Below are positions 26,863 to 34,650 of a stretch of DNA of 64,000 nt, one piece after another. The notes beneath the pieces were generated by a model, which saw only the letters and a program-made list of their open reading frames with translations, was not told the origin of the DNA and searched no databases. This DNA is from Sulfuricella sp. (GTDB lineage Bacteria; Pseudomonadota; Gammaproteobacteria; Burkholderiales; Sulfuricellaceae): assembly GCA_041651995.1 (NCBI GenBank), contig JBAZID010000009.1, forward strand, positions 27,724-91,723. Reading direction: 5' to 3'. Positions within the stretch are counted from its first letter, which is position 1. Each line of letters opens with the position of its first letter. The position numbers were made by a program, and so were the translations under genes.

Positions 26863-27414
26863 ATGAAAACGCTAATGACTATTGCCAGGCTGGGCGCTAT
26901 CTGCGCCAGCTTTATGATGGTCGCTCCGGCCGCCCACTCTGACGGGATCGAGCGCAGTTGTCGTGCCTATTACTCCTTCCATCTGAGTTCGGTCAACAAC
27001 GAGCAGGGGCAGTGGCTGGTTGCCATCGGCGATATCGCTGGCGCCGGAACAGAAAACGGCTTCACGGCGCGTCGCGGCTGTGGTCAGCTGGTTCCGAATC
27101 GTTGCCGGCAACGCGCCAGCGAGGCCCTCATGGCGTGCATGAAAGCCCATGCGAAGAACCCGGCCCAAGTACCCGACGAATGCCGTTCCAACGGAGTGCA
27201 AAACTACCCTGTCGATAATCTGGGGGAACTGGTCCGGACCAAGGCATGTGAATATGTGCGCACCAAGGGCAAGGTCAATCCGACCTTTCTGCCGCCGAAA
27301 TACTCTGTCAAAACCACCATCAAGGGACAAATATCCGGCGACGATGGCTGTGGCGTGGGTAATCCGCATGTTGCCACTGTCGACCTGGCGCCGCTGGAAG
27401 TTCAGTGCCCATAG
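26863..27414 (+). CDS. Cys-rich secreted protein of unknown function
   Basis: Protein of 183 residues with a Sec signal peptide (MKTLMTIARLGAICASFMMV, cleavage probably near AAHS). The mature part has eight Cys (in RSCRA, RGCGQ, NRCRQ, MACMK, DECRS, KACEY, DGCGV and the C-terminal QCP), enough for four disulfides. Recognisable segments are YYSFHLSSVNNEQGQWLVAIGD and RRGCGQLVPNRCRQRASEA. AAGGAG precedes the ATG by six bases. A -10 like TATACT lies at 26796-26801. It is single, divergent from glnS, inside the repeat-bounded patch. I do not recognise the family. Confidence 0.8.
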   Translation: MKTLMTIARLGAICASFMMVAPAAHSDGIERSCRAYYSFHLSSVNNEQGQWLVAIGDIAGAGTENGFTARRGCGQLVPNRCRQRASEALMACMKAHAKNPAQVPDECRSNGVQNYPVDNLGELVRTKACEYVRTKGKVNPTFLPPKYSVKTTIKGQISGDDGCGVGNPHVATVDLAPLEVQCP

Positions 27415-27422
27415 TACCAACA

Positions 27423-27521
27423 GGGGTCAATGACATGACGCTACCACCTCGTGCCCTATTGCCATGGCTCAAAACGAAGTTAACAGCCCTTTCATGGCTG
27501 TTATGTCAAGACTTGACCCCT
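27423..27521 (+). repeat. Inverted repeat element flanking the phosphodiesterase gene, left copy
   Basis: About 99 bases starting GGGGTCAATGACATGACG and ending TGTCAAGACTTGACCCCT. It is nearly the reverse complement of 29200-29302. Each copy is itself partly palindromic (GGGTCAAGTCTTGACA-type ends). Further GACC/TGACCCC fragments follow up to 27620. Confidence 0.85.
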
Positions 27522-27654
27522 CGCATGCTCGTATGCATGTGTGACCCCTCGTATGAGAAATAATGTGATTTTGCAAGACCTGACCCCGGTGCACTGGGTG
27601 CCTGTGTGCCTGTGTGACCCCGGTGCACTGCACCGGTGCACTGCAAAGTCGGGA
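27522..27654. repeat. Degenerate TGACCCC / GTGCACTG repeat tract
   Basis: Contains TGTGACCCCTCG, TTTTGCAAGACCTGACCCCG, and repeated GGTGCACTG and GTGTGCCTGTGTG words, including the palindrome GTGCACTGCACCGGTGCAC. No coding potential was seen. Confidence 0.6.
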
Positions 27655-27684
27655 ATGAAAAAGGGCAGCCCGGAGGCTGCCCTT
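27655..27684 (-). terminator. Rho-independent terminator after the phosphodiesterase gene
   Basis: Minus strand: AAGGGCAGCC pairs perfectly with GGCTGCCCTT around a 4-base loop, then TTTTTCATTC. It lies 20 bases beyond the stop. Confidence 0.88.
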
Positions 27685-27704
27685 CGCCGTTGCGCGGGGT
27701 CTGA

Positions 27705-28988
27705 TTACTTCAGGCCCATGCAGTTGGCGTAGTAGGTCACGGTGGCGGGCCAGTCGGAGAAGATGCCGAGGATCTTCACCCGCTTGGCCAGCACGTCCAG
27801 CGCCTTGTACATGTCGCTGTCGGTCTTGATCGCCTTGCCGGTCGGGTCGAAGTCGTAGTAGTAGCCCCCCTTCGCCGCGCCCTGGCGCAGGTCGGAACGC
27901 TCGAAGGTCCAGGTGATGATGTCGAAGCCCATGCCCTTGAGGTCCTTCGCCAGTTGCGACGGCACGATGTTGCCGCTGCCGTCGAGCGCCAGCAGGGCCG
28001 GCATCGGCGGGGCGATGACGCGCACGCCGCGCTGCTTCAGCAGCTTGAAGTACGCCATCCGGTCCATCGCGTCGTAGGGCGCCTGGATCACGATGTCGTC
28101 CTTGGCGGCATCGTAGTCGAGCAGATACACCGCCTGCTCGCCGTATTTCGTGTTGTCGATCCAGTAGAACACGTCGTTGACGTTGAAGGACTGGGTCCAG
28201 ACCTCACGCGGCTTGACGCCACCGGCCTCCAGCTCGTCGGCGAACTTCTGCGCGTACTGTTCCTGGCCGCCGAAGATCGCATCGACGCGGTCCTGGTAGT
28301 TGGCGCCCTTCAGCTCGGGGGTGTGCTTCACGCCTAGTTCCTGGTTCAGGGCGATGCTCTCCTTGAAGGTCAACACGTTGGCGCGGCCGGTGTAGAGGTC
28401 GGTGCGCCACGTGGCGGTGCCGCCCAGGTAGCCTTCGGCGGTGGTGGCCTTGGGGTTGCTGGCGTCCATCTTCGCATCCAGGGACTTGTACTCCGCCAGG
28501 GTCAGGTCGCTGGTGCAGCACTGCGGCGCGGGGTTGACGCCCACCGGGCCGGTCCAGGGTACGGTGCACTTTGCGTTCAGCTCGGTGGCGACGATGTTGG
28601 TGGTGGTGTGCAGGTCGCACTCGCTGTGGCGGCACACCAGCTCGGCGTCCTTGGTGAAGCTCACGTCGCACTCGACGATGCCCGCGCCCATGCGCGCGCC
28701 GGCGCGGTAGGAGATGTCGGAATGCTCGGGGAACTGCATGGCCGCGCCGCGGTGGGCGATGGAGAAGTCGGTGCGGTAGAAGGGGCCGCCCTGGCACTGC
28801 ATCAGGCGCTCCTTCAGCTTGCCCTCTTCCATGCCCTCGACGAGGTAGAAGGGACGGGGGCCGAGTTGCACGCTCGCATCGTGCTTCTCGAAGTGGTGGC
28901 GGCCATCGCGGTCGGCGTGGGCCATGGAGGTGACGCCCGCCAGGGCGGCCATGGCCAGGGCCACGGCGAATTTGCTGTGTTTCTGCAT
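27705..28988 (-). CDS. Exported glycerophosphodiester phosphodiesterase family protein
   Basis: Protein of 427 residues with a signal peptide (cleavage after SMAHA, residue about 25). The GDPD catalytic start AHRGAAMQFPEHSDISY is near residue 78, with the conserved acidic pair ECDVSF and a later HSECDLH. The C-terminal half ends with the family's TIM-barrel strands (FDIITWTF, VKILGIFSDWPATV). It probably hydrolyses glycerophosphodiesters in the periplasm for phosphate or glycerol supply. It has its own ribosome site (GGGAG) and terminator. It is monocistronic and is flanked on both sides by ~100-base inverted repeats, suggesting it arrived as a unit. Confidence 0.9.
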   Translation of the reverse strand: MQKHSKFAVALAMAALAGVTSMAHADRDGRHHFEKHDASVQLGPRPFYLVEGMEEGKLKERLMQCQGGPFYRTDFSIAHRGAAMQFPEHSDISYRAGARMGAGIVECDVSFTKDAELVCRHSECDLHTTTNIVATELNAKCTVPWTGPVGVNPAPQCCTSDLTLAEYKSLDAKMDASNPKATTAEGYLGGTATWRTDLYTGRANVLTFKESIALNQELGVKHTPELKGANYQDRVDAIFGGQEQYAQKFADELEAGGVKPREVWTQSFNVNDVFYWIDNTKYGEQAVYLLDYDAAKDDIVIQAPYDAMDRMAYFKLLKQRGVRVIAPPMPALLALDGSGNIVPSQLAKDLKGMGFDIITWTFERSDLRQGAAKGGYYYDFDPTGKAIKTDSDMYKALDVLAKRVKILGIFSDWPATVTYYANCMGLK

Positions 28989-29173
28989 GGAGGTACTCCC
29001 AAGAATGTGGATTGACTCGCGTGCGCGGTGTGCGCCCGCAACCTGCCACTGTGGCTAGTGGAGATGAACGGGCGATGGCGGTTTCTTTGCGGTTTTGCGG
29101 GCGACCTAGTCCAAAAGGCTTATCAGGCTGTTGAAATTCGCCGCTTCCCACCAGCCTGGCGGAGCGGCGCATG

Positions 29174-29213
29174 CGGCTCAAGGGTCAAGTCTTCGGCTCA
29201 AGGGTCAAGTCTT
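29174..29213 (+). repeat. 20-base tandem duplication
   Basis: CGGCTCAAGGGTCAAGTCTT occurs twice in a row (29174-29193 and 29194-29213). The second copy forms the outer end of the right inverted repeat. Confidence 0.9.
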
Positions 29214-29302
29214 GACATAACAGCTACGAAAGGGCTGTTAACTCCGTTTTGGGCCATGGCAATAGGGCACGAGGCGATAGCGCCATGTCAAGACTGACCC
29301 CT
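29200..29302 (-). repeat. Inverted repeat element flanking the phosphodiesterase gene, right copy
   Basis: Reverse complement of the left copy with few differences. Shared blocks are CTCGTGCCCTATTGCCATGG, GTTAACAGCCCTTTC and GCTGTTATGTCAAGACTTGA when read on the minus strand. The 487-base gene-free stretch 28989-29475 holds this element, the tandem duplication and otherwise nothing recognised. Confidence 0.85.
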
Positions 29303-29475
29303 TGCATGGTAATGGCTTAGCGCCGAGAAGCCATGCCCAGGTTGATGACATTGGTATTAACTGATAGTGTGGGGCTTTATGGGCCCGGATGCATTGGTTA
29401 CAGTAGCGGATACAATTTCAGAATCAATCGAGTCTGACCCCATTGATTCATTGATTATGATGCGGAAAGGAAGGG

Positions 29476-30051
29476 ATGGAACTGATTAACGAGACAGCAC
29501 GAATGCGGATCAGGCCGTTGACCTTGGGCGATGTGCCTGCACTGACAGAGATTCTTAGCGATCCGGAAGTCATGAAGCATTCCGTGCGTGGTGTCTACGA
29601 CGAGGCGGCTACTCGACGATTTGTAGAATGGTGCTTGGCTTGCTACGAATCGCATGGTATTGGTCCGTGGGCTCTTATCGAAAAGGAAACGTCCGCCCTT
29701 ATTGGATTCTGCGGGGTAGGCCCGGAGCGAGTCGGAGATGTGGAAGAGATCAATCTCGGATATCGGTTGGCGAGGCGGTACTGGGGGAAAGGTTTCGCCA
29801 CTGAGTCGACGAGAGCTGTCCTCGCCTATGCGTTTGAAAGTAAGGAATGTCAGTCTGTAGTGGTAATTATCGAGCCTGAACATGTTGCATCACTGCGAGT
29901 GGCCGAAAAGTCCGGGTTCTGTAGTTTTCAGGAGGTCGCGTTTCATGGAAAACAAGTACGGCTGTATCGACTGATCTGTGAAAAATGGAGCGAGTTGTAT
30001 AACACGTCGTTGCAGCCGACTTCAGGCCGCGACGTGGCCCTCCCCGGCTGA
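29476..30051 (+). CDS. GNAT family N-acetyltransferase (integron-cassette type)
   Basis: Protein of 191 residues. The N terminus RMRIRPLTLGDVPALTEILSD and the acetyl-CoA loop segment LARRYWGKGFATESTRAVLAYAF (about residues 95-117) mark the RimJ/RimL-like GNAT group. HVASLRVAEKSGF completes the fold. The substrate is unknown; such enzymes acetylate protein N termini, antibiotics or small amines. The last ~18 codons (YNTSLQPTSGRD..) and the stop lie inside an attC-like site, as in many integron gene cassettes. GGAAAGGAAGGG just before the ATG serves as ribosome site. No integrase gene lies nearby. Confidence 0.88.
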   Translation: MELINETARMRIRPLTLGDVPALTEILSDPEVMKHSVRGVYDEAATRRFVEWCLACYESHGIGPWALIEKETSALIGFCGVGPERVGDVEEINLGYRLARRYWGKGFATESTRAVLAYAFESKECQSVVVIIEPEHVASLRVAEKSGFCSFQEVAFHGKQVRLYRLICEKWSELYNTSLQPTSGRDVALPG

Positions 30052-30065
30052 GCTTTGCGTTAGAG
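29997..30065 (+). other. attC-like integron recombination site
   Basis: GTATAAC at 29997-30003 (R'' box) and GCGTTAGAG at 30057-30065 (R' box) bound the site. Inside, GCAGCCG (L'') pairs with CGGCTGAGC (L') with one unpaired base, as in attC. A smaller palindrome (AGGCC..GGCCCT) fills the centre. The 69-base length is typical. Cleavage would be between G and TTAG in the R' box. Confidence 0.7.
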
Positions 30066-30082
30066 CGCAAAAAAGGCAAAAA

Positions 30083-30134
30083 AGGGGTCAAGTCTTGACA
30101 TGACACAATCACCTCGTTGCCGTTATTGCCATGT
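30083..30134 (+). repeat. Partial copy of the GGGGTCA..TTGACATGAC element
   Basis: GGGGTCAAGTCTTGACATGA, then ACCTCGTTGCCGTTATTGCCATG resembles the first half of the left element at 27423. This makes a third member of the family, placed directly after the attC-like site. Confidence 0.7.
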
Positions 30135-30171
30135 TTGCCCGCTGACACCTTTGTCCGCACCCCAACCGGTC

Positions 30172-30217
30172 GGATTGAACGCGCCGATTTAACCCGAGAA
30201 ACACCGTCATCCGCGCA
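30172..30217 (+). repeat. 46-base direct repeat, right copy
   Basis: Same orientation as 26629-26674, 39 of 46 bases matching. It marks the right end of the accessory patch. Confidence 0.75.
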
Positions 30218-30314
30218 CCCATCATGCCTGATGGCCGCGCATTGCCACTTGACAGCCGCCCCCGGCAATGCGCAAATTGTCGGCTATTCAGTCATTTGTT
30301 GGCATATGATCCCC

Positions 30315-31328
30315 ATGAAGCCTGTCTTTCTGCCGGTTCTCGCGGCCGTTCTGCTCACCGCTTGCAGCCAGGAGTCTTCACCCCCCCCGCCGCCGCCCGT
30401 ATTGGTGAAAACCCATCTTGTCAGCCAGAGTGCCGCCAGCGCCGGGCGCGCTTATAGCGGCGAGGTGCGCGCCCGCCACGAAACCTCACTGGCCTTCCGT
30501 ATCGGCGGCAAGATACTGGAACGCAAGGTGGATGTGGGTGCCGCCGTCAAGGCGGGGCAACTGCTGGCGCGCCTCGATCCCGCCGATGTCCGCCTGGCTG
30601 CCGGACAGGCCGAAGCCCAGCGCGCCCTGGCCCTGGCCGAGGCCAAACGCTACCGCGATCTCCATGCGCGGAGTTTCGTCAGCGCCGCCGCCCTGGAGGC
30701 CAGGGAAACAGCCCTGGCGTCCGCCGAAGCCCAGGCAGGAATGGCGCGCAACCAGGCCGCCTATGCGACCCTGAACGCCGATCATGCCGGCGTCGTCGCC
30801 GCCGTGCTGGCGGAACCCGGCCAGGTGGTGAGCGCCGGGCAGCCGGTGCTGCGCATCGCCCGGGACGGGGAAAGGGAAGTCGCTATCGCCGTACCCGAGG
30901 CCGGCGTGATTGACCTGAAACCGGGCATGACGGCGGAGATCAGCCTGTGGAGCGGCGGACGGGCTTACCAGGGGCGGCTGCGCGAGCTTTCCCCTGCGGC
31001 CGATCCGGCGACCCGTACCTATGCGGCACGGGTTTCCATTCTGGATGCCGATGCGGGCCTTGCCCTGGGCATGACGGCCAGCGTGCGCTTCACCACCCAA
31101 GCCACCCCTGCCCTCGTGGTGCCCCTGGCCGCCTTGTTCCAGCAAGGACAGGGCTTCGCCGTCTGGGCCGTGGGCAGCGATGCCACGGTCAGCCTCAAGC
31201 CCGTGACGGTGGCGGGCTACACCGACGCGGGCGCGGCAATTGCCGCCGGCCTCCAGCCGGGCGAGCGCATCGTCGCCGTTGGCGTGCACAAGCTGAGTGC
31301 CGGCCAGAAAGTGCGGATCGCGCCATGA
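30315..31328 (+). CDS. RND efflux periplasmic adaptor (membrane fusion lipoprotein)
   Basis: Lipoprotein of 337 residues: LPVLAAVLLTACSQ gives a lipobox with Cys at residue 17. A Pro-rich linker follows. The lipoyl-type half-motifs lie around residues 65-85 (GGKILERKVDVGAAVKAGQLL), a short coiled-coil hairpin at about 95-150, and the beta-barrel domain after it (AVLAEPGQVVSAGQPVLRIA). It links an inner-membrane RND pump to an outer-membrane channel. ATG at 30315 was chosen because it gives a compact lipoprotein signal; ATG at 30306 is possible. The pump gene follows after a 163-base repeat-filled gap. No outer-membrane factor gene is present. Confidence 0.9.
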   Translation: MKPVFLPVLAAVLLTACSQESSPPPPPPVLVKTHLVSQSAASAGRAYSGEVRARHETSLAFRIGGKILERKVDVGAAVKAGQLLARLDPADVRLAAGQAEAQRALALAEAKRYRDLHARSFVSAAALEARETALASAEAQAGMARNQAAYATLNADHAGVVAAVLAEPGQVVSAGQPVLRIARDGEREVAIAVPEAGVIDLKPGMTAEISLWSGGRAYQGRLRELSPAADPATRTYAARVSILDADAGLALGMTASVRFTTQATPALVVPLAALFQQGQGFAVWAVGSDATVSLKPVTVAGYTDAGAAIAAGLQPGERIVAVGVHKLSAGQKVRIAP

Positions 31329-31342
31329 ACCCGGAACAAGCC

Positions 31343-31475
31343 AACCACGGAGTTCACGGAGAACACGGAGTAATGAAGTGTTATGCCGATTTCGCGCCAC
31401 ACCTGTCAGGTAGCGCCAATAACTTCTTCCATCATGGCGTGTTTTTCTTCGTGCCCTCAGTGATCTCCGTGGTTC
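31343..31475. repeat. CCACGGAG-type palindromic repeat element, copy 2
   Basis: AACCACGGAGTTCACGGAGA at 31343-31362 is mirrored by GATCTCCGTGGTT ending at 31475. It occupies nearly the whole gap between the adaptor and pump genes. It has the same design as 19053-19183. Confidence 0.85.
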
Positions 31476-31491
31476 AATCAAAGTTTCCAGA

Positions 31492-34400
31492 ATGAAAGCC
31501 CCCAACCTCTCCGAGTGGTCCCTGACGCACCCGTCCATGGTGCTCTACCTGATCATCGTGCTCATGGCGGCGGGTGCCTTGTCCTATTTCAAGCTGGGCC
31601 GCGCCGAGGACCCGGATTTCACCTTCAAGGTGATGGTGGTGCGCACCCTCTGGCCCGGCGCCGACGCGCGCGAGGTGGAACTGGAACTGACCGAGCGCAT
31701 CGAGAAAAAGCTCTCCGAAACGCCCTGGGTGGATGTGCTCCGCTCCGCCTCCAAGCCCGGCGAGTCCATGGTGTTCGTGATCCTCAAGGACTACACGCCC
31801 AAGCCCGAGGTGCCGGAGGCCTGGCGCCAGGTAAGGAAAAAACTGGACGATATCCGCCACACCTTTCCCGCCGGCGTGCAGGGGCCGTTTCCCAACGACG
31901 AGTTCGGCGATGTGCAGGTCAATATCCTTGCTCTCACCGGGGACGGCTTCGACCTTGCCGCCCTGCGCCTGGAGGCGGACCGCCTGGCGCGGGAGCTGAA
32001 GCGCGTGCCCGACGTGAAGAAAGTGGAACTGATCGGCGTGCAGCAGGAAAAGATCTACATCGAGGTCAAGCCGGAGCGCCTCGCCGCCCTGGGGCTGGCG
32101 CCAAACCAGGTTTTTGAAGCGCTGCAGCGCCAGAACGCGGTGGCCGCCGCCGGTTTCATCGAGACCGCAACGGACCGGGTGCGCCTGCGCGTGACTGGCC
32201 CCTTCGACACCGTGGACGGCATCCGCGACGCCGATCTGGCCGTTGCCGGGCGGCACTTCCGCCTCGGCGACATCGCCGAGGTGAAGCGCGGTTTCGCCGA
32301 TCCGGCCAGTCCGGGCATGCGGGTGGACGGCAAGGACGCCATCGGCATCGGCGTGGTGATGGACAAGGGCGGCGACGTCATCCACCTGGGCGAGAACCTC
32401 AAGGCGGCCATGAGCCGGCTGACAGCCGACCTGCCAGCGGGCATCGAGGTGCATACGGTGGCCGACCAGCCCGAGATCGTGCAGCTGTCGATCCAGCTTT
32501 TCGCCCAGTCCCTGGCCGAGGCCATCGCCATCGTCCTGGCGGTGAGCTTCCTCTCCCTGGGCTGGCGCACCGGCACGGTGGTGGCGCTGTCGATTCCCCT
32601 GGTGCTGGCGGTGACCTTCTTCCTGATGAAGATTTTCGGCATCGACCTGCAGCGCATCTCGCTCGGCGCCCTGGTCATCTCCCTGGGCCTTCTGGTGGAC
32701 GACGCCATCATCGCCGCCGAAATGATGGTGGTAAAAATGGAACAGGGCTGGGACAAGTTCAAGGCCGCCACCTTCGCCTATACCTCCACCGCCTTTCCCA
32801 TGCTCACCGGCACGCTCATCACGGTGGCCGGCTTCACGCCCGTGGGCTTTGCCCAATCGGCGGCGGGGGAATACACCTTCTCCATTTTCGCCGTGGTCAC
32901 CATCGCCTTGCTGGCGTCCTGGATCGTGGCCGTGGTGTTCACGCCCTACCTGGGCTACAAGCTGCTCAACGCGGAAAAACTGGCCGAAATCGGCCGCAAG
33001 CACGGCGGCGACATCTACGGCTCGCCTTTCTACCTGCGCTTCCGCAGCCTGGTGGTGTGGTGCCTGCGCCACCGCAAGAGCGTGATCCTCGCCACGCTAA
33101 TCATCTTCCTGGCATCCATATTCGTCTTCGGCACGGTGGTGAAAAAGCAGTTTTTCCCCTCCTCCTCCCGCTCCGAACTGCTGATCGAGCTGTGGCTGCC
33201 CCAGGGCGCGTCCCTCAAGGCCACCGAGGCCGAGGTGCGGCGGGTCGAGAAAATCCTGGAAAACGATCCAGCCGTCACCGCCCAGTCCGCCTACGTGGGC
33301 AATGGCGCGCCGCGCTTCTACCTGCCCCTGGACCAGCAACTGTTCAACGACAACTTCGCCCAGTTCGTGGTGGTGACCAAGGGCGTACAGGAACGCGAAG
33401 ACCTGAAGCAGCGCCTGGAACAACGCTTTACCGGCGACGATGGCGCCTGGTCCGGCTTGCGGGCGCGCGTCCTGCGCCTGGAAAACGGCCCTCCCGTGGG
33501 CTTCCCGGTGCAGTTCCGGGTCATGGGCGAGGATCTGGAGCAGTTGCGGCTTATTGCCGGGCGGGTGGCGGAGGTCATGCGTGCCGACCCCGACCTCCAG
33601 GATGTCCACCTCGACTGGAACGAGAAGGTGAAGAGCGTGCGCGTCGCCATCGACCAGGACCGGGCGCGCCTCCTGGGCGTTTCCAGCCAGGACATGGCGC
33701 TGACCCTGCAAGCCTGGCTCAAGGGCGCAGCCATCACCCAGTTCCGCGAAGGCGACCAGCTGATCGACGTGGTCTGGCGCGGCAGCGGCGTCAACCGCGA
33801 CTCTCTCGACGGATTGCCTGACCTCGACATCGCCACGACTGGCGGCCGCCATGTGCCGCTGGCCCAGGTGGCCAGGCTGGAGCCGGTGCTGGAAGAAGGC
33901 ATCATCTGGCGGCGCGACCGGCTGCCGGCCATCACGGTGCGCGCCGACCTGGCCGGCAATACCACGGGCCCGGCGGTGTCGGCCCGCCTCGACCCGCAGC
34001 TTGATCCGATCCGTGCCCAGCTGCCGCCGGGATTCCGCATCGAGATGGGCGGCACGGTGGAGGAATCGGCCAAGGGCGAGAAATCCATCCAGGCCGTGAT
34101 GCCGCTCATGCTGATCGGCGTGATCACCCTGCTGATGATGCAGCTGCAGAGCATGAGCCGCACCATCATGGTATTGCTGACCGCGCCCCTCGGCCTGATC
34201 GGCGTCACCCTGTCGCTGCTGGCATTCCAGGTGCCCTTCGGCTTCGTTGCCCAGCTCGGCGTCATCGCCCTGATGGGCATGATCCTGCGCAACTCGGTGA
34301 TCCTGGTCGACCAGATCGACCAGGACGAGAAGGCCGGCAAGAGCACCTGGGAAGCCATCGTCGGCTCCACGGTGCGGCGCTTCCGGCCCATTACCCTGAC

Positions 34401-34560
34401 GGCGGCGGCAGCGGTGCTGGCCATGATCCCCCTGACGCGCCAGATCTTCTGGGGGCCCATGGCCGTGGCCATCATGGGCGGCCTGATCATCGCCACCGCG
34501 CTGACCTGCCTGTTCCTGCCGGCCCTCTATGCCGCCTGGTACCGGGTCAGGGAGGAGTAA
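31492..34560 (+). CDS. RND family efflux pump, inner-membrane permease
   Basis: Protein of 1022 residues with the 12-helix RND architecture: an N-terminal helix, a large periplasmic porter loop, six helices, a second large loop and a final helix set. The proton-relay aspartates are in SLGLLVDDAIIAAEMM (about residue 400). The N terminus (SLTHPSMVLYLIIVLMAAGALSYFKLGRAEDP) and the absence of heavy-metal Met clusters place it with HAE1-type drug or hydrophobe pumps; the substrate is unknown. It functions with the upstream adaptor lipoprotein. Confidence 0.93.
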   Translation: MKAPNLSEWSLTHPSMVLYLIIVLMAAGALSYFKLGRAEDPDFTFKVMVVRTLWPGADAREVELELTERIEKKLSETPWVDVLRSASKPGESMVFVILKDYTPKPEVPEAWRQVRKKLDDIRHTFPAGVQGPFPNDEFGDVQVNILALTGDGFDLAALRLEADRLARELKRVPDVKKVELIGVQQEKIYIEVKPERLAALGLAPNQVFEALQRQNAVAAAGFIETATDRVRLRVTGPFDTVDGIRDADLAVAGRHFRLGDIAEVKRGFADPASPGMRVDGKDAIGIGVVMDKGGDVIHLGENLKAAMSRLTADLPAGIEVHTVADQPEIVQLSIQLFAQSLAEAIAIVLAVSFLSLGWRTGTVVALSIPLVLAVTFFLMKIFGIDLQRISLGALVISLGLLVDDAIIAAEMMVVKMEQGWDKFKAATFAYTSTAFPMLTGTLITVAGFTPVGFAQSAAGEYTFSIFAVVTIALLASWIVAVVFTPYLGYKLLNAEKLAEIGRKHGGDIYGSPFYLRFRSLVVWCLRHRKSVILATLIIFLASIFVFGTVVKKQFFPSSSRSELLIELWLPQGASLKATEAEVRRVEKILENDPAVTAQSAYVGNGAPRFYLPLDQQLFNDNFAQFVVVTKGVQEREDLKQRLEQRFTGDDGAWSGLRARVLRLENGPPVGFPVQFRVMGEDLEQLRLIAGRVAEVMRADPDLQDVHLDWNEKVKSVRVAIDQDRARLLGVSSQDMALTLQAWLKGAAITQFREGDQLIDVVWRGSGVNRDSLDGLPDLDIATTGGRHVPLAQVARLEPVLEEGIIWRRDRLPAITVRADLAGNTTGPAVSARLDPQLDPIRAQLPPGFRIEMGGTVEESAKGEKSIQAVMPLMLIGVITLLMMQLQSMSRTIMVLLTAPLGLIGVTLSLLAFQVPFGFVAQLGVIALMGMILRNSVILVDQIDQDEKAGKSTWEAIVGSTVRRFRPITLTAAAAVLAMIPLTRQIFWGPMAVAIMGGLIIATALTCLFLPALYAAWYRVREE

Positions 34561-34609
34561 ACCGGCGGTATTGCCCGGCATCCATGGAATGGCGTTAAAC
34601 ATCCGTTTT

Positions 34610-34618
34610 TGCTAGAAT
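34610..34618 (+). promoter_or_regulatory. Extended -10 promoter for the TPR/L,D-transpeptidase operon
   Basis: TGCTAGAAT has the TGn extension plus a -10 that is one base off consensus. It lies 33 bases before the ATG at 34651. No good -35 was seen, as is normal for extended -10 promoters. Confidence 0.55.
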
Positions 34619-34650
34619 CGCATGTCATTCGTCCAATAAGAGATTCAGCA

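Noticed and set aside
29997..30065. Possibility of a full integron at this locus
   Set aside because: Only one attC-like site and no intI-like gene or attI site in the window, so only an isolated cassette is claimed.
31474..33072. 532-codon open frame on the minus strand
   Set aside because: Mirror frame of the RND pump gene; His/Gln/Gly-rich composition typical of a shadow frame.
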